Of a stretch of DNA of 64,000 nt, positions 61,328 to 64,000 are shown in pieces. A program made the translations under genes and the position numbers. The notes beneath the pieces were generated by a model. The model made no database searches and was not told where the DNA came from. It saw only the letters and a program-made list of their open reading frames with translations. Position 1 is the stretch's first letter; the number at the start of each line of letters is the position of its first letter. This DNA is from Phenylobacterium parvum (GTDB lineage: Bacteria; Pseudomonadota; Alphaproteobacteria; Caulobacterales; Caulobacteraceae), in NCBI RefSeq assembly GCF_003150835.1, contig NZ_CP029479.1:186001-250000 (forward strand). Reading direction: 5' to 3'.

Positions 61328-62422
61328 ATGCTAGCGCGATTCCGGAGCCGCCGTCCGACCGTCCTCAGGCCGTCGCGGGACAGTCTTGGGACCGTGTGGC
61401 CCTTGGGGGGGCGCAGGGGCGTCCTCAGCGTCCTCCTGGCCTGCGTCCTGGGCGTCGGGGTGACGCTAGGGCGCCCACACCCCCTGGCGGCCCAGGAACT
61501 GCCGCCGGACCCCGACGCGGAACTGATCGAGGAACTGGTGGTCACGGCCCGCTATCCGGGCCCCGCCTTCTGGCGGGTCAGTCGGGGCGAGGCCCGGGTC
61601 TGGGTCCTGGGGGTCCCCTCCCTCGCTCCGAAGCGCCAGGACTGGGACCGCCAGCTGTTCAGCCGCTACCTCGCCGCCTCGGACCGGGTCATCCTGCCCT
61701 TCAACGGGCTGAAGGTGCGCCTGGCGGGAAGCCCCGGGGCGGCGGTCAGCTACCTGCGGCTGCGGTCAGCGCGGCCCTTCGAGGCGGGCCTGCCGGCGGG
61801 TGAGGCCGCCCGGTTCGCCGCGGCTCGCGAGCGCCTGGGCCAGCCGGCGGGGCGCTATCCCGTTTCCCACCCCCTCGCCGCCGCCCTGATGCTGCACAAC
61901 GACTGGATGGAGGCCAACGCCCTCACCACCACCGACCCGGCCAAGCTGATCCGCCTGCTGGCGAAGCAGGAGGGTAAGGCGGTGATCCAGAGGACCTACG
62001 ACCTCGGGCCCCTGCTGGGCGCCCTGGCCCGGACGCCGCGGACGGCGGGCGAGGCCTGCCTGGAGGCGGTGCTGGAGGAGGTGGAGACGGGTCCGGGTTC
62101 GATCCAGGCGGCGTCCCGCGCCTGGGCCCGGGGCGACCTGGACGGCGCCCTCGCCGCCGAGCGGACCTGGGAGCGCTGCATCGCCGCCACCCCGGGCGCC
62201 CAGGCCTTCGACGCCCGGGTCAAGGCCGACATGGTCCGGGATATCGGCCAGGCCCTCTCGCGCCCCGGCGTGACCATCGCGGTCGCACCCCTGCGCCCCC
62301 TCCTGTCGGAGGGCGGGATCCTGGACCGGCTGCGCCGGGAGGGATTTACGGTGGAGACCCCCGCCGACATCCGTGCGGCGGAGGAAGCCGAAGCCGAAGC
62401 GGCTACAGACCCGGAATCTTGA
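61328..62422 (+). CDS. TraB/GumN-family protein
   Basis: Predicted 364 residues from ATG 61328. A basic N-terminus and a hydrophobic segment ([18 protein letters not shown], about residues 31-48) look like a signal/anchor, with AQELPP after it. GumN-type features: [38 protein letters not shown], and an erythromycin-esterase-like [26 protein letters not shown] with the likely Glu-Arg pair. Family function is poorly defined. Its 3' end overlaps the convergent lipoprotein gene by 20 bases. Divergent from mutL. Confidence 0.8.
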   Translation: MLARFRSRRPTVLRPSRDSLGTVWPLGGRRGVLSVLLACVLGVGVTLGRPHPLAAQELPPDPDAELIEELVVTARYPGPAFWRVSRGEARVWVLGVPSLAPKRQDWDRQLFSRYLAASDRVILPFNGLKVRLAGSPGAAVSYLRLRSARPFEAGLPAGEAARFAAARERLGQPAGRYPVSHPLAAALMLHNDWMEANALTTTDPAKLIRLLAKQEGKAVIQRTYDLGPLLGALARTPRTAGEACLEAVLEEVETGPGSIQAASRAWARGDLDGALAAERTWERCIAATPGAQAFDARVKADMVRDIGQALSRPGVTIAVAPLRPLLSEGGILDRLRREGFTVETPADIRAAEEAEAEAATDPES

Positions 62423-62963
62423 TCTTCGAGCTGCGCTCGCGGGCGATGACCACGGTCTTGTCGCCGATCAGCGACTTGATCCGGGCCTCCTCGGCGGCCG
62501 GGTTGATCGGCGCCGGGGCGTTGTCGGCCTCGGCGGCGACGGCGGCGGGGCTGCGCGGCTCGCCCGGCTTCCAGAACATCACCTTGTCGGCGAAGCTCTC
62601 TTCCTTGTGGGCGATGTCGCCATTCTCGTCGTCGACCACGAAGCGGATCAGGGGGTCGGCCTTGTCGGCGCCGGCCTTGGCCACCAGCAGCTTCTCGCCC
62701 TCGGATCGAGTCTCGGAGAGGGAGCGGCCGATCAGGGCGTTGCGGGCGGCGCTTTCGGGCTGGAGCTCCTGCGGGCGCGGCTGGCCCGGCGCCGGCGGGC
62801 GCAGGGCGAAGTCCGGCGGCACCACCAGGGGCGCCTTGGAGACCACGCGGAACTCGTCGGGGGTGACCTTGGTCATGCCCAGGGCCTGGCGGGTCGACTG
62901 GCAGCCGGCAAGGCCGGTCGCTCCGGCCAGGACGGCGATGACCGCGATGTGTTGGACCTTCAT
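62403..62963 (-). CDS. DUF3035-like lipoprotein
   Basis: Predicted 186 residues from ATG 62963, which gives a lipoprotein signal: VIAVLAGATGLAGC with the lipobox Cys about residue 22. The rest is hydrophilic and Pro/Ala-rich, with TPDEFRVVSKAPLVVPPDFALRPP (the conserved DUF3035 stretch), ALIGRSLSETRSEGEKLLVAK and NPAAEEARIKSLIGDKTVV. Function unknown. The gene follows lspA (signal peptidase II), the usual neighbourhood for this family; LspA would process its own neighbour. A repeat locus lies between them. Confidence 0.85.
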   Translation of the reverse strand: MKVQHIAVIAVLAGATGLAGCQSTRQALGMTKVTPDEFRVVSKAPLVVPPDFALRPPAPGQPRPQELQPESAARNALIGRSLSETRSEGEKLLVAKAGADKADPLIRFVVDDENGDIAHKEESFADKVMFWKPGEPRSPAAVAAEADNAPAPINPAAEEARIKSLIGDKTVVIARERSSKIKIPGL

Positions 62964-63064
62964 CAAGACACGGCTCCTTGGGCCGCCCCCGGCCACGTCC
63001 CCCAGATAGCGCAAAGCCCGCCGAGCGCCAACCGCCTCTGGATCGCCAATCCCCGGGCGTCGCA

Positions 63065-63234
63065 GACCCCCTCCGGCCCGCTTCGCGGTCCACCTCCCCC
63101 TTGGGGGAGGAATGAAGAAGTCATTGCTCCCCCAAGGGGGAGCTCCCGGCGAAGCCGGGTGAGGGGGCAAAACCCCGTCTCAGCAGACCCCCTCCCGGCG
63201 CACTGCGCGGTCCAACTCTCCCTTGTGGCAGGAG
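63065..63234. repeat. Intergenic palindromic repeat locus C (three units)
   Basis: Units at 63065-63110 (CTCCCCCTTGGGGGAGG), 63126-63168 (inverted partner with CGGCGAAGCCG hairpin) and a degenerate third unit 63185-63234 (AACTCTCCCTTGTGGC). Same family as loci A and B. The third unit abuts the lspA stop (63235-63237). Lies within the lspA - lipoprotein transcription unit, unlike A and B. Confidence 0.9.
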
Positions 63235-63738
63235 TTACGGGGGAGTGGGGGTGTCTTTTCGGAAGGAGTCCGCGAGCATCAGGATCACGCCGATGGTGAT
63301 GGCGCTGTCGGCGATGTTGAACACCCAGGGGAAGAACCCGAGGGCGCTGACATCGATGAAGTCCGCCACCGCGCCGAACCGGGCCCGGTCGATGGCGTTG
63401 CCCACGGCGCCGCCGATGATCAGGCCCAGGGAGACGCCGAGCAGGCGCCGGTCGGCCTTCCGCGCCCAGGCCGCCAGGGCCAGGGCGACCAGCAGGGCGA
63501 AGGCGGTCAGCCCCCAGCGGACCAGGTCATGCCGGGCCTGGAGGAAGCCGAAGCTGACCCCCTCGTTCCACACCATGGTCAGCCGCAGGGGGCCCAGGAT
63601 CTCCACCGACAGGCGCAGGGGAAGGTTCAGGCCATAGAGGATCCAGGCCTTCACCGCCTGGTCGGCGGCCAGGACGGCGGCTGCGAGGCCGAAGGCCAGG
63701 CGACCGGCCGGGGTCACGCTCGCCCCACCCTCAGACAC
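63235..63738 (-). CDS. lspA: Signal peptidase II
   Basis: Predicted 167 residues from GTG 63738. It cleaves lipoprotein signal peptides in the inner membrane. Four membrane helices; the aspartic catalytic pair lies in IIGGAVGNAIDRARFGAVADFID (GNxxDR) and FPWVFNIADSAITIGV (N-A-D). The N-terminus shows LAADQAVKAWILYGLNLP. It overlaps the ileS stop by eight bases, the common ileS-lspA arrangement. A repeat locus of 170 bases starts at its stop. Confidence 0.95.
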   Translation of the reverse strand: MSEGGASVTPAGRLAFGLAAAVLAADQAVKAWILYGLNLPLRLSVEILGPLRLTMVWNEGVSFGFLQARHDLVRWGLTAFALLVALALAAWARKADRRLLGVSLGLIIGGAVGNAIDRARFGAVADFIDVSALGFFPWVFNIADSAITIGVILMLADSFRKDTPTPP

Positions 63739-64000
63739 GGGCGGCGTCCCAGGCGGCCACGGCCTCGGCGTCCCTCAGGGACAGGTCCGGATAGCGCGGG
63801 TCCTGGCCCACCTCGGGCAGGATGCGCCAGGAGCGGGCGCACTTGCGGCCCTCGGCCCGGCGCGGCTCGACCCGCACGCCGGGAACCTCAACCAGGGCGA
63901 AGGCGCCCTCCGGTCCCGCGCCGGCGACCAGGGTCGCCTGGGAGGTGCGGAACACCTCGGCCGGGTCCAGGCCCTCTAAGGCGGCGAGCAGGCCGGCGTC
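63731..64000 (-). CDS. ileS: Isoleucyl-tRNA synthetase, C-terminal fragment
   Basis: The last 89 codons are present; the gene runs out of the window. The visible end has KCARSWRILPEVGQDPRYPDLSLRDAEAVAAWD, the C-terminal zinc-ribbon-like block of IleRS, although only one of the expected Cys residues is visible (KCARSW) in this part. It charges tRNA-Ile. It overlaps lspA, which supports the assignment. Confidence 0.85.
   Translation of the reverse strand, partial: DAGLLAALEGLDPAEVFRTSQATLVAGAGPEGAFALVEVPGVRVEPRRAEGRKCARSWRILPEVGQDPRYPDLSLRDAEAVAAWDAARV

Overview
The window reads as ordinary chromosome of a GC-rich alphaproteobacterium of the Caulobacter/Phenylobacterium type. The evidence is the gene order rplU-rpmA-GNAT-obgE-proB and hisS-hisZ-hisG, a SapC-family protein, an OmpA protein with a long polyproline linker, an Oar-like TonB receptor, a short NrdA without an ATP-cone, promoters resembling the TTGaCgS/GCTAnAwC type, a CtrA-like site (TTAA-N7-TTAg) and GANTC sites. 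This is inference from gene content; no rRNA or tRNA gene is present to fix the taxonomy. I see no prophage, transposase, CRISPR array or island of foreign composition.

Layout. 0-7.6 kb: end of moeA, an XdhC-family protein, an aldo/keto reductase homologue without its catalytic residues, alanine dehydrogenase, MtgA, a nitroreductase, a WD40 protein, an ExbD protein with a strong terminator, and a COG0523 metallochaperone GTPase with a His-rich loop. 7.7-13.8 kb: a DmeF-type cation exporter divergent from the GTPase across a 17-bp palindrome, a class A beta-lactamase-like serine hydrolase, then rplU-rpmA, a GNAT, obgE and proB. 13.8-20.2 kb: CoA-transferase III, a FAH-family hydrolase / maleylpyruvate-isomerase-like GST / beta-carbonic anhydrase operon, a 2OG-Fe oxygenase, scoA-scoB and a secreted MsrA. 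20.3-26.3 kb: Oar-like receptor and the agmatine-to-putrescine pair aguA-aguB with an overlapping GNAT. 26.3-35.1 kb: repeat locus, two MaoC-like proteins, SapC, a DsbD/ScsB-type reductase, pgi, an acyl-CoA synthetase and an SDR.

35.1-39.1 kb holds the most interesting regulation. A 25-codon histidine-rich leader peptide followed by hairpins precedes hisS-hisZ-hisG. Behind hisG lies an unassigned structured RNA or attenuator with a near-perfect intrinsic terminator. 39.2-49.1 kb: BaiN-like flavoprotein, M13 peptidase, KefB/C-like antiporter, OmpA, then nrdA and nrdB, whose upstream regions share a NrdR-box-like CTAGATAT core. 49.2-58.1 kb: htpX, dctA, amn, a class V aminotransferase, a dienelactone hydrolase, tadA, an RsuA/RluB-type pseudouridine synthase whose repetitive tail is encoded antisense to an enoyl-CoA hydratase, and rsmD. 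58.1-64 kb: repeat locus, a DJ-1/PfpI protein with a small membrane protein, mutL, a TraB/GumN protein, a DUF3035-like lipoprotein, a third repeat locus, lspA and the 3' end of ileS.

Three intergenic loci (26.3, 58.2 and 63.1 kb) carry the same two-arm GC-rich palindromic repeat, a REP/BIME-like family. No single large new system stands out. The best candidates for undescribed biology are regulatory: the his leader, the structured RNA at 39.0 kb, the metal-locus palindrome and the repeat family.
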